A stretch of DNA of 64,000 bases, from positions 1-64,000 of the forward strand of contig JAHDXR010000006.1 in the NCBI GenBank assembly GCA_023384105.1, in the 5' to 3' direction. This document shows, one piece after another, positions 25,519-35,466 of the stretch (the first letter of the stretch is position 1; every line of letters starts with the position of its first letter). Position numbers and translations under genes: made by a program. This DNA is from Hyphomonadaceae bacterium. GTDB lineage: Bacteria; Pseudomonadota; Alphaproteobacteria; Caulobacterales; Aquidulcibacteraceae. The notes under the pieces were generated by a model that made no database searches, was not told the origin of the DNA, and was given only the letters and a program-made list of their open reading frames with translations.

Positions 25519-25818
25519 TCAGTTGCCACCAAGCATTGCGTCGCCGCTGGACGTGCGTGTGTTCTGAATGTTGCGCAGCGTGTCGCTTGCTTGTTGCTGG
25601 CGGTTGGAATCGGTCGGCGTGCAGACACGGCGCGCAAGGCGCTGACCTGTCGGCGCGCGACGTTCGCAACGATAGCGTTGGGTTTCGCCAGCTGGCGCCG
25701 TCGCTGTTTGCCCCGCCGCATTTTCGGTCGCAGCCGCCGGTGCAGGCTCACTCGGTGCGGCCGGGGTCGCCGGCTCGGCCATAATAGCTTGCATCAAAAA
25801 GACGGCAAGAAAATGCAT
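25519..25818 (-). CDS. small secreted hypothetical protein (99 aa)
   Basis: A 99-aa frame with an N-terminal hydrophobic stretch (MHFLAVFLMQAIMA) resembling a short signal sequence. An Ala/Pro/Glu-rich linker follows, then a conserved-looking module RYRCERRAPTGQRLARRVC with two cysteines (a likely disulfide) and a Gln/Arg-rich helix RQQQASDTLRNIQNT. GGAGCG lies 8 nt before the ATG. I recognise the RCE-x-tGqRl-x-RRVC pattern from small alphaproteobacterial periplasmic proteins of unknown function. It converges with the Deg protease gene (10-bp gap). The region 25819-25949 holds no further gene. Confidence 0.6.
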   Translation of the reverse strand: MHFLAVFLMQAIMAEPATPAAPSEPAPAAATENAAGQTATAPAGETQRYRCERRAPTGQRLARRVCTPTDSNRQQQASDTLRNIQNTRTSSGDAMLGGN

Positions 25819-25949
25819 TTATCGCGCTCCAGCATGACTTCAGTAGGACATTAGCTGGCGCTTTGTGGCTCGCCAAGTGGTTGTGATTGGGCTGCACCGG
25901 ATGGCAGATCCAACGGGGCGCTCCGAAAATTTGATGCTATCTAAATAGA

Positions 25950-27254
25950 ATGAGCGATTTGTTTGAAGCAGCCGGCTTGGACCAGGGGACGCCTACGCCC
26001 TTGGCCGAGCGGCTGCGGCCGAAGAAACTCGACGAGGTCGTCGGCCAGGATCACCTGCTGAAACCGGAAGGCCCGATCGGGCGCATGGTGGCGCAGAAGC
26101 GGCTGGCCTCGATGATCCTGTGGGGTCCGCCGGGCGTCGGCAAGACAACCATCGCGCGCCTGCTGGCCGAGGAAACGGGGCTCGAGTTCCAGCAAATCAG
26201 CGCCGTCTTCTCCGGTGTCGCCGACCTGAAGAAGGCGTTCGAGACTGCGCGCGGCCGGCGCGCCTCGGGCAAGGCCACGCTGCTGTTCGTGGACGAGATC
26301 CATCGCTTCAACCGCGCCCAGCAGGACGGCTTCCTGCCCTATGTCGAGCAGGGGATCGTGACGCTGGTCGGCGCCACCACCGAGAACCCGAGCTTCGAGA
26401 TCAACGCGGCGCTGCTCTCTCGCGCGCAGGTGTTTGTGCTGAAGCGTCTCGACGAGCAGGCGCTCGAACACTTGCTCCAGCGCGCGGAGGCGCTGCTCGG
26501 GCGCAAGCTGCCGCTGACCGACGACGCGCGCATCGCGCTCACCAATCTCGCCGACGGCGACGGGCGCTATCTGCTTACGCTCAGCGAGGAGCTGTTCGCG
26601 CTGCAGCCCAAGGCGCCGCTCGACGCCAAGGCGCTTGGCGAACTGCTGCAGAAGCGCGCGCCCGCCTACGACAAGGACCGCGAGGAGCACTATAACCTCA
26701 TCTCGGCGCTGCATAAGAGCATTCGCGGCTCCGATCCCGACGCCGCGCTCTATTGGCTCGCGCGCATGATCGACGGCGGCGAGGACCTGCTGTTCATCGC
26801 CCGCCGCCTTATCCGCGCCGCCGCGGAGGATGTCGGCCTCGCCGATCCCACCGCGCTGCTCGTCTGCAACGCCGCCAAGGACGCGGTGCACTTCATCGGC
26901 CCGCCCGAGGCGGAGCTGCATCTCGCGCAAGCGGTGATCCATCTCGCCACCGCGCCCAAGTCGAACGCGGCCTACATCGCCTGGAACGCCGCGCGTAAGG
27001 CCGCGCGCGAGACCGGCGCGCTCGGGCCGCCCATGCACATCCGCAACGCGCCGACCAGGCTGATGAAGGATCTCGGCTACGGCGCCGGCTACACGTACGA
27101 CCATGACGCCGAAGGCGACTTCTCGGGGCAGAATTACTTTCCCGACGAGATGCTGCGCCGCCAGTTCTACGCGCCCGAAGGCCGCGGCCGCGAAGGTGTG
27201 ATCAGGGAGCGCCTCGAGCATTGGGCGAAGTTGCGCGAGCAGAAGAATGACTAG
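25950..27254 (+). CDS. rarA: replication-associated recombination protein RarA (MgsA/WRNIP1 family)
   Basis: A 434-aa AAA+ ATPase acting at stalled replication forks. Walker A GPPGVGKTT is near residue 60, Walker B LFVDEIHRFNRAQQD near 110, and sensor ATTENPSFEIN follows. The C-terminal MgsA tetramerisation region includes DPDAALYWLARMIDGGEDLLFIARR and AKSNAAYIAWNAA. Full length. It starts a packed run of genes to atp12; its stop overlaps the next start by 8 bp. No convincing promoter was found upstream. Confidence 0.95.
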   Translation: MSDLFEAAGLDQGTPTPLAERLRPKKLDEVVGQDHLLKPEGPIGRMVAQKRLASMILWGPPGVGKTTIARLLAEETGLEFQQISAVFSGVADLKKAFETARGRRASGKATLLFVDEIHRFNRAQQDGFLPYVEQGIVTLVGATTENPSFEINAALLSRAQVFVLKRLDEQALEHLLQRAEALLGRKLPLTDDARIALTNLADGDGRYLLTLSEELFALQPKAPLDAKALGELLQKRAPAYDKDREEHYNLISALHKSIRGSDPDAALYWLARMIDGGEDLLFIARRLIRAAAEDVGLADPTALLVCNAAKDAVHFIGPPEAELHLAQAVIHLATAPKSNAAYIAWNAARKAARETGALGPPMHIRNAPTRLMKDLGYGAGYTYDHDAEGDFSGQNYFPDEMLRRQFYAPEGRGREGVIRERLEHWAKLREQKND

Positions 27255-28083
27255 CCGCAACGCACCCCCTCCCCGTGAGGGGAGGGGGCAGGGGGCGGGG
27301 AGAAGCCCGCCGTCCGAGGTTTCGCGCGCCAATACAAAGTCCGAACGCCCAAGCTATCGCGAGCAAGACGACTACGCGCGTTCGCTGCTGCTCCACGAGG
27401 ACGCGCAGCTGCTCGTCTTCAGCAAGCCCGCGGGCCTTGCCGTGCAGGGCGGTTCCGGCGTGCAGCGCAGCCTTGAGGACCTGCTTGCCGCCTTCGCCAA
27501 GTCCAATGGCAAACGTCCGCGTCTCGTGCATCGGCTCGACCGCGACACGTCCGGCGTCATCGTCGCCGCGCGCACCAAGCCGGCCGCCGCCTTCCTCTCC
27601 GCGGCGTTCGCCGGGCGCGACGTGCGCAAGAGCTATCTCGCCATCGTCTGCGGCGGCGCGCCGGAACCGGCGCAAGGCGTGATCGATCTGCCGCTGAAGA
27701 AGGCTGCGCGCAAAGGTCTCGACGTGATGGAGATCGCGCGCCCCGGCGAGACCGGCGCGCAAGCGGCGCTCACCCGCTTCCGCACCCTCTCCGCGACCAA
27801 CGCTGCGGCTCTGGTCGAGCTTGAGCCCGAGACCGGCCGCATGCACCAATTGCGCGCCCACTTGGCCGCAATCGGCCGCCCGATCGCCGGCGACGCCAAG
27901 TATGGCGGCCTGTTCAGCATCGCCGGCGCCGCCGTCGGCCGGCTGATGCTCCACGCCGCCGCGCTCGATCTGCCGCTGCCGCAAGGCGGGCGTCGTCGCT
28001 TCGAGGCGCCGCCGCCGGACGATTTTGCGGACCTGCTCAGCCTGCTCGGGCTTGAGGCGGCGAAAAGCAGAGATAGCTGCTAG
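27247..28083 (+). CDS. RluA-family 23S rRNA pseudouridine synthase, no S4 domain
   Basis: A 278-aa pseudouridine synthase. The catalytic motif HRLDRDTSGVIV (Asp is the nucleophile) is near residue 98, and ETGRMHQLRAHLAAIG and GDAKYGG are family motifs; the core begins near DYARSLLLHEDAQLLVF (about 41). The only ATG gives an N-terminus (residues about 5-20) encoded by a G/C palindrome at 27265-27288. The ATG overlaps the rarA stop, supporting its use. It lacks the N-terminal S4 domain present in the second paralogue at 28979. The target uridine is unknown. Confidence 0.88.
   Translation: MTSRNAPPPREGRGQGAGRSPPSEVSRANTKSERPSYREQDDYARSLLLHEDAQLLVFSKPAGLAVQGGSGVQRSLEDLLAAFAKSNGKRPRLVHRLDRDTSGVIVAARTKPAAAFLSAAFAGRDVRKSYLAIVCGGAPEPAQGVIDLPLKKAARKGLDVMEIARPGETGAQAALTRFRTLSATNAAALVELEPETGRMHQLRAHLAAIGRPIAGDAKYGGLFSIAGAAVGRLMLHAAALDLPLPQGGRRRFEAPPPDDFADLLSLLGLEAAKSRDSC
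27265..27288. repeat. G/C palindrome inside the rluA-type coding region
   Basis: CCCCCTCCCC-GTGA-GGGGAGGGGG: a perfect 10-bp stem with a 4-nt loop. GCAGGGGGCGGGGAG follows it, giving the look of a truncated intergenic palindromic repeat read in frame as Pro/Arg/Gly codons. Confidence 0.65.
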
Positions 28084-28119
28084 TGTAGCCGCCGAGGGAT
28101 TCCCACGAGGTCACGCCCC

Positions 28120-28626
28120 ATGCTTCGTCACCTGATTGTCATCGCCGCCGCTGCGCTCGCAGCCTGCGCTTCGATGCCGCCGCCCTATGCGCCGGCGGCT
28201 AGCCAGTCCGCCGCCGGCTATTCCGAGACGCAGATCGAATCGAACCGCTTTTTCGTCACTTTCCGCGCCCCGGGCGGCGCCGATCCGGCGCTGCTGCAGG
28301 ACTACGCGCTGCTGCGCGCCGCCGATCTCGCGCTGCTGAACGGCCGCGACTGGTTCTGGGTCGACCGGCGCTCCGTCGACGAACAGGCCGTGCGCTCGTC
28401 CGGCCCCAGCGTCGGCGTGGGCGTAGGCGCCGGCACCTGGGGCCGCCGCAGCGGAAGCAGCGTCGGCGTCGGCGTCAACCTGCCGCTCGGCGGCCAGCGT
28501 CAAACCGCCCGCGCCGCGACGCTCGAGGTCCGCTTCGGCGAAGGGCCCAAGCCCGACGATGCGAACGCCTATGACGCGCGCGCAATCGCCGCCAATCTGC
28601 GCGCGCGGATCAATTCGCGCGGATGA
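28120..28626 (+). CDS. lipoprotein of unknown function (168 aa)
   Basis: The N-terminus MLRHLIVIAAAALAAC is a lipobox (LAAC, lipidated Cys16), so the protein is probably anchored in the outer membrane. The mature part begins ASMPPPYAPA and contains FFVTFRAPGGADPALLQDYALLRAADLAL, a Gly/Ser-rich segment GVGVGAGTWGRRSGSSVGVG, and a terminal VRFGEGPKPD. It resembles the CC0125/CC1285-type lipoproteins of Caulobacter (from memory, not verified). It lies between an rluA gene and crcB in the same run; its stop overlaps the crcB start. Confidence 0.72.
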   Translation: MLRHLIVIAAAALAACASMPPPYAPAASQSAAGYSETQIESNRFFVTFRAPGGADPALLQDYALLRAADLALLNGRDWFWVDRRSVDEQAVRSSGPSVGVGVGAGTWGRRSGSSVGVGVNLPLGGQRQTARAATLEVRFGEGPKPDDANAYDARAIAANLRARINSRG

Positions 28627-28982
28627 TGCAGGTGCTGCTTGTGGCGCTGGGGGGCGCGGTTGGGAGTGTCGCGCGCTACGGCGTGGGCGTCGCCGCCGCG
28701 CGCGTGCTCGGCCTCGGATTTCCGTGGGGCACGCTGATCGTCAACGTGGCCGGCGGCCTCGCCATGGGCGTGCTGGCCGCGCGGGTGGGGCCTGAACACG
28801 AAAGTCTCCGTTTGGCGCTCGGCGTCGGCCTCCTCGGCGGCTTCACCACCTTTTCGGCATTTTCGCTGGAGACGGTGCGGCTGGTGCAGCATCAGCCCGG
28901 CTTGGGCATGCTATACGTCGCCGTCTCCGTCGTTTTCAGCATCGGGGCGTGCTGGGCGGGGCTGCTATTGGGGCGCGCATGA
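28623..28982 (+). CDS. crcB: fluoride channel CrcB/FluC
   Basis: A 119-aa protein with four transmembrane helices that exports fluoride as a dual-topology dimer. LGGAVGSVARYGVG is the first signature, FPWGTLIVNVAGGLAMG holds the conserved Asn, and GLLGGFTTFSAFSLET is the phenylalanine/threonine-track motif (GFCGGFTTFSTF type). It overlaps both neighbours (ATGA). No fluoride riboswitch is possible immediately upstream because the gene is embedded in coding sequence. Confidence 0.93.
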   Translation: MMQVLLVALGGAVGSVARYGVGVAAARVLGLGFPWGTLIVNVAGGLAMGVLAARVGPEHESLRLALGVGLLGGFTTFSAFSLETVRLVQHQPGLGMLYVAVSVVFSIGACWAGLLLGRA

Positions 28983-29974
28983 GGTCGGTCGAGACCGTCG
29001 AGGTCAGTGCGGACGACGGCGTGGCGCGGATCGACCGCTGGCTGCGCCGGCGCTATCCGCAGCTGACGCAGGGCCAGGTCGAAAAGCTTATCCGCACCGG
29101 GCAGGTGCGCGTCGACGGCGCCCGCGTGAAGGCGTCGGACCGCGTCGCGCCCGGCCAGAGCGTGCGCGTGCCGCCGTTGCCCGATGCGCCGCCGCGCCTG
29201 CCGCCGGGCGCGCTGCCGAAGAAGGACGAGGACTTCATCCGGTCGCTGGTGATCCATCGCGACGACGACGTCATCGTGCTCAACAAGCCGCACGGTCTCG
29301 CCGTGCAAGGCGGCGCCAAGACTACGCGCCATATCGACGGCCTGCTCGACGGGCTGAAGTTCGGCGCCGAGAACAGGCCCAAGCTCGTGCATCGGCTCGA
29401 TCGCGACACCTCGGGCTGCCTCGTGCTGGCGCGGCATCCGCGCGCGGCGGCGTTCCTGGCCGAAGCGTTCCGCGACCGCGACACCGACAAGATCTATTGG
29501 GCCGTCGTGCTCGGCGCGCCGCGTCCGAAAGTCGGCGAGCTGCGCAGCTGGATGCGCAAGGCGCCCGGCGCGCGCGACGCCGACCGCGAGATGATGATCC
29601 GCGCCGTGCAGACCGACGAAGGCGCCGTCCATGCCGTCACCCAGTACGCCGTGATTTCCGAAGCCGCCCAGCGCGCGTCCTGGGTGGCGCTGCGCCCCGT
29701 GACCGGCCGCACCCATCAGCTGCGCTTCCACATGGCCGAGATGGGTCACGCCATAGCCGGCGATCCCAAGTACAAGTGTGATCGGTCGACGCCGAACGAT
29801 CTGGCCGGCGCGCTGCTCCTGCATGCGCGCGCCCTGCGTCTGCCGCATCCCTCAGGCGGCGAGTTGAAGGCGGTTGCGCCGTCGCCGCCGCACATGAAAC
29901 GCGCGTTCGATCTGCTGGGCTTCGACGAACGCGAGGCGCGCGATCCGTTCGAGCCGTTCGCGGGGACGCGGTGA
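28979..29974 (+). CDS. RluC/RluA-family pseudouridine synthase with S4 domain
   Basis: A 331-aa enzyme. An S4 RNA-binding domain occupies about residues 12-65 (ARIDRWLRRRYPQLTQGQVEKLIRTG), and the catalytic domain carries HRLDRDTSGCLVLAR near 140 and TGRTHQLRFHMAEMGHAI. Domain order fits RluC (23S 955/2504/2580 type), but assignment to C or D is not safe. The start at 28979 overlaps the crcB stop. It is the second RluA-superfamily gene within 2 kb. Confidence 0.9.
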   Translation: MRSVETVEVSADDGVARIDRWLRRRYPQLTQGQVEKLIRTGQVRVDGARVKASDRVAPGQSVRVPPLPDAPPRLPPGALPKKDEDFIRSLVIHRDDDVIVLNKPHGLAVQGGAKTTRHIDGLLDGLKFGAENRPKLVHRLDRDTSGCLVLARHPRAAAFLAEAFRDRDTDKIYWAVVLGAPRPKVGELRSWMRKAPGARDADREMMIRAVQTDEGAVHAVTQYAVISEAAQRASWVALRPVTGRTHQLRFHMAEMGHAIAGDPKYKCDRSTPNDLAGALLLHARALRLPHPSGGELKAVAPSPPHMKRAFDLLGFDEREARDPFEPFAGTR

Positions 29975-31779
29975 CTCCAGCCGAGGCCGCCGCCATCGCC
30001 ACCGCCAGCCGCGAATTGCTGAGCCAGGGCGACGCGGAAGGCGCCGAACGCGTTTTGGCGCCGGTGCTCGATCACCTGCGCGCCGACGCGCCCGCTCTCC
30101 ACCTGATGGGGTTGATCAAGAAGGCGCAGAACCAGCTCGGCGAAGCGGAGCGCTATCTGCGCAAAGCCGTGGCGCATGCGCTGGATCAGGGCGGTTACTA
30201 CAACGACCTCGGCGTCGTGCTGCAGGCGCGCGGGGAATACGCCGAGGCGCTGCGCGTCTTCCGGGCCGCCATGGCGCTCACCGCCAACACTGCGGCTGTC
30301 CGCACCAACATCGTGCGCTGCCTCGCAGCCGCCGGCGATCTCGCGCAGGCCGAACGCGAAGCGCGCGCTTATGTGTCGGCGGAGCCGGGCGCGGAATCGT
30401 GGTCCTTGCTCGGGCAGGTGCAGCGCCTGCTCGGGCGCGACGCGGAAGCGCTGACTTCGGCCGAAGCTGCGCTCAGGTGCGCCCCGCAGCTGCGCGGCTT
30501 GCGCTACAATTACGCGGTCGCTCTCGACCGCGTCGGCCGCGGCGGCGAGGCGCTCGAAATTTACGAAAGCCTGGCCAAGAGCGACCTCGACACGCCGGAC
30601 CTCGCGCTCAACTTCATCCGCGCGCTTTATGCAGCGGGCCGCAGGAAGGACGCCGAAACGCTTGCCGAAGAAGCGGCGCAGACGTGGCCGGACGTCACCG
30701 TGCTCCACACTACGCTCGCCCGCATCCGCTGGCTGCGCGGCGAGGGCGAGAAATGCACGGAACTCATCGAAGCCGAGCTGCTGTGGCGCCGGCCCAGCGA
30801 TATGGCGCTACGGCTCGCCTGCGCCGACGCGCTGCATCGCGGCGGGCACTTCCAGAAAGCGGCGCAGGTGCTGGAAGAGGCGCGCCGCTTCGCGCCGGAC
30901 TCGCCCGCCATCCTCAGCGCGCTTGGCGTCATGCTCGACGAACTTGATCGCCCGAGGGACGGCCTTGCATACATGCGCACGGCGGCCGCGGCCGCGCCGG
31001 ACTCGGTCTCCGCCAAGCGCAACCTGCTGTCGGTGCTGATGCGCGCGGGCCAGGCGCAGGAGGCGCTGGAGCTGGCGCGCAAGTTGCGCGCCGACGATCC
31101 CGACGAGCAATATCTGATCGCCTGCGAAGCGCTGGCGCTGCGCATGCTCGGCGACGACGGCTACCGCAAGCTCTGCGACTATGAACGCCTCGTGCGCGCC
31201 TACGATACGCCCCCGCCGCAGGGCCACTTCACCATCGAAAGCTTCAACGCGGCGCTGGCGGACCTTCTGCGCCAGCAGCATCGCGTCAACGCCCATCCGC
31301 TCGACCAGCCGCGCCCGAACTTCAGCCAGACCGGGCGCAGCCTGCTCGCGCTCGCCGATCCGCTGATCAAGACCTTGCTCACCGCGTTCGATCCGCACGT
31401 GCGCGACTATCTCTCCCGCCTCACGGAGGAGGCGCCCGAGCCGCTCGCGCGCCGGCGCGGCAAGAGCTACCGCTACGCCAATCTTTGGTCCGTCCGTCTC
31501 ACCGAAGGCGGCGCCGTTCCCAATCTGGTCCACGACCGGGGTTGGATCAGCGGCGTCTACACCGTGTCGCTGCTGCCCGCCGAACGGCCGCAGAGCCCGC
31601 ACGCCGGCTGGCTGCAGTTCGGTCAGCCCAATCGGCCGCCGCTCAAGTGCGGGCCGGAGCGCTTGATCGAGCCGCGGCCCGGCCAACTCGTGCTGTTTCC
31701 CTCCTACGTCTGGCATGGCGTGCTGTCGGTGGAGGGGGCGGAGGCGCTGATGCTCGCCTTCACGCTGACCCCGAGCTAG
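29971..31779 (+). CDS. TPR protein with C-terminal 2OG-Fe(II) oxygenase-like domain
   Basis: A 602-aa protein. Residues about 1-390 are tetratricopeptide-like repeats (for example AERYLRKAVAHALDQGGYYNDLGVVLQARGEYAEAL). The C-terminal 170 residues resemble the 2OG-FeII_Oxy_5 family, with VHDRGWISGVYTVSLLP (His521) and RPGQLVLFPSYVWHGV (His582) at the expected metal-ligand strands. The usual RxSxAFN motif that binds 2-oxoglutarate is replaced by EALMLAFTL, so activity is doubtful. Start is GTG, overlapping the previous stop. A TPR-coupled hydroxylase acting on protein or small molecules is an inference. Confidence 0.8.
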   Translation: MTPAEAAAIATASRELLSQGDAEGAERVLAPVLDHLRADAPALHLMGLIKKAQNQLGEAERYLRKAVAHALDQGGYYNDLGVVLQARGEYAEALRVFRAAMALTANTAAVRTNIVRCLAAAGDLAQAEREARAYVSAEPGAESWSLLGQVQRLLGRDAEALTSAEAALRCAPQLRGLRYNYAVALDRVGRGGEALEIYESLAKSDLDTPDLALNFIRALYAAGRRKDAETLAEEAAQTWPDVTVLHTTLARIRWLRGEGEKCTELIEAELLWRRPSDMALRLACADALHRGGHFQKAAQVLEEARRFAPDSPAILSALGVMLDELDRPRDGLAYMRTAAAAAPDSVSAKRNLLSVLMRAGQAQEALELARKLRADDPDEQYLIACEALALRMLGDDGYRKLCDYERLVRAYDTPPPQGHFTIESFNAALADLLRQQHRVNAHPLDQPRPNFSQTGRSLLALADPLIKTLLTAFDPHVRDYLSRLTEEAPEPLARRRGKSYRYANLWSVRLTEGGAVPNLVHDRGWISGVYTVSLLPAERPQSPHAGWLQFGQPNRPPLKCGPERLIEPRPGQLVLFPSYVWHGVLSVEGAEALMLAFTLTPS

Positions 31780-31791
31780 GAGGGCACGGCC

Positions 31792-32505
31792 ATGGCCGCC
31801 AGCACCCAACCGATCCGCCGCTTCTACACGCAAGCCCGCGCGCACGAGAGCGAGGGCGGTTTCAGCGTCCAGCTCGATGAGCGCACGCTGCGCACGCCCG
31901 GCGCCGCGCGCTTCGCCGCGCCGACGCGCGCGCTCGCGGAGGCCATCGCCGAAGAGTGGAATGCGCAGGGCGAGCACATCCTGCCCTCGACCATGCCGCT
32001 CACGCAGTTCGCCTTCGCGGCCATCGACCACACGCCGCAGCGCCGCGGCGACCTTGTCGATTACGTCGCCAGGTTCGGCGAGACCGATCTCGTATGCCAT
32101 CGCGCCGAGACGCCGGCGGAGCTGGTCGCGCGCCAGGCCGAGGCCTGGGACAAGCTGCTCGCCTGGCTCGCCGCCGCGCATGGCGTGAGGCTGCCGGTCG
32201 TCGCCGGCGTGCTGGCGGCCGACATCCCGGCGGGCGAGCGCGCGAAGCTGCGCGCCGCCGCCGAAAGCCTGGACGATTTCCGTCTTACCGCGCTCGCGCA
32301 GGCGGCCGGCCTCGCCGGTTCGGCGGTCATCGCCCTGGCGCTGCTTCAGGGCGCGCTCACGCCGCAGGCCGCCTTCGAGGCCGCCGCCCTCGACGATCTC
32401 TGGAGCCAGGAGAAGTGGGGCGTCGACGCCGAAGCCAAGGCCCGGCTGGACAGACAGCGCGCCGAGTTCGCCTCGCTGGCGCGTTTTATCGCAGCGCTGG
32501 GCTAA
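31792..32505 (+). CDS. ATP12-family F1-ATPase assembly chaperone
   Basis: A 237-aa protein of the ATP12 family, which binds the F1 alpha subunit before assembly with beta; the family is restricted to alphaproteobacteria and mitochondria. [50 protein letters not shown], and [25 protein letters not shown] are the family blocks, and [14 protein letters not shown] the C-terminal one. A strong GGAGG lies 8 nt upstream of the ATG. No atp genes are in this window. Confidence 0.93.
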   Translation: MAASTQPIRRFYTQARAHESEGGFSVQLDERTLRTPGAARFAAPTRALAEAIAEEWNAQGEHILPSTMPLTQFAFAAIDHTPQRRGDLVDYVARFGETDLVCHRAETPAELVARQAEAWDKLLAWLAAAHGVRLPVVAGVLAADIPAGERAKLRAAAESLDDFRLTALAQAAGLAGSAVIALALLQGALTPQAAFEAAALDDLWSQEKWGVDAEAKARLDRQRAEFASLARFIAALG

Positions 32506-32542
32506 ACCTTGTCATCGGCCGCGACATGAGCCACAGCCGTCA

Positions 32543-32698
32543 CCTCTTCCCCGCGCGGGGGAGAGGTCGATTTGCGGAGCAAATCGGGCGAGGGGGCGGG
32601 CTGCAGAACTCGCGCTTCATCGACGTCGCGTCTCGTTCTGGGAGCCGCCCCCTCACCCGGCGCTTCGCGCCACCTTCTCCCCTTCTCGGGGAGAAGGG
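32543..32698. repeat. composite palindromic element upstream of pccB
   Basis: Four hairpins in 156 bp: CCTCTTCCCCG/CGGGGGAGAGG (32543-32566), CGATTTGC-GGA-GCAAATCG (32568-32586, perfect), GGCGC-TTC-GCGCC (32659-32671), and CCTTCTCCCC-TTCTC-GGGGAGAAGG (32673-32697, perfect). In addition GGGCGAGGGGGCGG (32586-32599) pairs with CCGCCCCCTCACCC (32645-32658), so the halves form one large inverted repeat. This matches the look of dispersed alphaproteobacterial intergenic palindromes. Confidence 0.7.
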
Positions 32699-32705
32699 AC
32701 GAGGG

Positions 32706-34244
<1,539 letters not shown>

Positions 34245-34390
34245 GGGGCCGCTCCACAAGGCGCGGTAGCTGACGGCAGGCGCTGGCGTTTGTCCGATAG
34301 GGCGCGAGGCCTGCGCCCGGCGCGACGAAGCGTGGGGCTTCTGCGATGGGGCGTGTCGCGCTGCGTCCGGGGGGCAAGTACAACGCCGCC

Positions 34391-34918
34391 ATGCGCGCCC
34401 TGGTCGCCGCCTTGTCGCTTTTCGCGGTCGCCGCCTGCGGCGAGGCGCCCGCGCCCGACGCGAGCGCCAACGAGCGTGCTGTCCTCAGCGGTTATTTCAA
34501 AGCCGAGTCCAACACCGCCCGCGCCATCACCGGCGATGTCCGCATCGAGCGCGGCGGCGTGGTGTTTGGCTCCGGCGTCGTGCTGTACACGCGCACGCTG
34601 GAGCCGCGCAGCGGCGGCGACGTGATCTCACGCGACGGCGACAGTTACGCCGCGGCGGCGCTCGGGCCGGGCGATCTCTCGGTCGAGCTGCGCCGCGTCG
34701 CCGAGCAGACCGTGCCGCAAGGCGGCGTCGGCCTTTGCGGCGCGGCGCGCGTGGAGTACGTCGCGCTGGCGCACGACCAGCGCGCCCGGAAAGTGACGCT
34801 GCTCGCATTCGCCGGCGAAGAACCGCCGGGGCCGCAGGCCACGCAGAGCCGCGTGTGCGCCAGTTTCGCCTTCGCAGCGCCCGAAGGCGCGCGCACGCGC
34901 GAAGGCGTGGTGCTTTAA
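34391..34918 (+). CDS. lipoprotein of unknown function (175 aa)
   Basis: With the ATG at 34391 the protein begins MRALVAALSLFAVAAC, a lipobox with Cys16, followed by GEAPAPDASANER; this is why I prefer it over the in-frame ATG at 34346. The mature domain has alternating strand-like segments (YFKAESNTARAITGDVRIERGGVVF, GDLSVELRRVAEQTVP) and two further cysteines (GLCGAARVEY, SRVCASFAF) that may pair. I do not recognise the family. The 145-bp gap upstream holds no other gene. It converges with the cupin gene, overlapping by 4 bp. Confidence 0.65.
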   Translation: MRALVAALSLFAVAACGEAPAPDASANERAVLSGYFKAESNTARAITGDVRIERGGVVFGSGVVLYTRTLEPRSGGDVISRDGDSYAAAALGPGDLSVELRRVAEQTVPQGGVGLCGAARVEYVALAHDQRARKVTLLAFAGEEPPGPQATQSRVCASFAFAAPEGARTREGVVL

Positions 34919-35406
34919 TCCGGCGCGCGGATCGGACGCGTCGGTTCGCCGAGTTCGTAGAATTCCGGGCCTTTCTCGGTGCGCATGATCAGGTAGCGCT
35001 TGGCGTGCGCAGGGTACTCGACGACATCGATCGGCTTGTCCTCGCCGCCCATCAGATAGACGCATTCCTCATCGAACGAGTTGCGCAGCAGGTGCGGCGC
35101 CGAGGGCGTGGCGAAGCCCATGAAGTCGCCCGCTCCCACCTCGTGCGAGACGCCGTCGATCTCGGCGATTGCGCGCCCGGAGAGGATGTAGATCCATTCC
35201 TCCTCGAGCATGTGCGCGTGATAGGCGAAGCTGTCCTTGCCCGGCGGCAGCCGCACCAGGCTCACATGCGCGCGCGTCATGCCGGCCATGCGCGAGAGCG
35301 CGACCGCGCGGAACAGCGAATTCGGGTTGAGCTTCTGCGTGAACGGCCGCATCGCGGGGGCGATCTCGCCCGCGCGCCAAAGTTCTTTTCTCGACTCGGA
35401 CATCAT
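34915..35406 (-). CDS. cupin-domain protein (163 aa)
   Basis: A single cupin barrel. The metal-site motif 1 reads YHAHMLEEEWIYILSGRAIAEIDG (His, His, Glu) and motif 2 GDFMGFATPSAPHLLRN (His). Such proteins are dioxygenases, isomerases or sugar/ligand-binding proteins; the sequence does not say which. The ATG at 35406, or the next at 35403, follows GAGGTG. The gene lies downstream of bpt on the same strand with a 60-bp gap, so the two may be co-transcribed. Confidence 0.8.
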   Translation of the reverse strand: MMSESRKELWRAGEIAPAMRPFTQKLNPNSLFRAVALSRMAGMTRAHVSLVRLPPGKDSFAYHAHMLEEEWIYILSGRAIAEIDGVSHEVGAGDFMGFATPSAPHLLRNSFDEECVYLMGGEDKPIDVVEYPAHAKRYLIMRTEKGPEFYELGEPTRPIRAPD

Positions 35407-35466
35407 GCACCTCGCGCCCGCAGCTTATCCCACAGCGCGCGGACGGTGCGATACCGGTTCGGGCGT

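Noticed and set aside
28500-28622. Fluoride riboswitch before crcB
   Set aside because: The upstream sequence is coding for the lipoprotein and overlaps crcB; none of the conserved fluoride-riboswitch sequence is visible.
31956-32705. Long N-terminal extension of the pccB frame
   Set aside because: It overlaps atp12 in another frame and crosses the palindromic element; the carboxylase family begins at ATG 32706.
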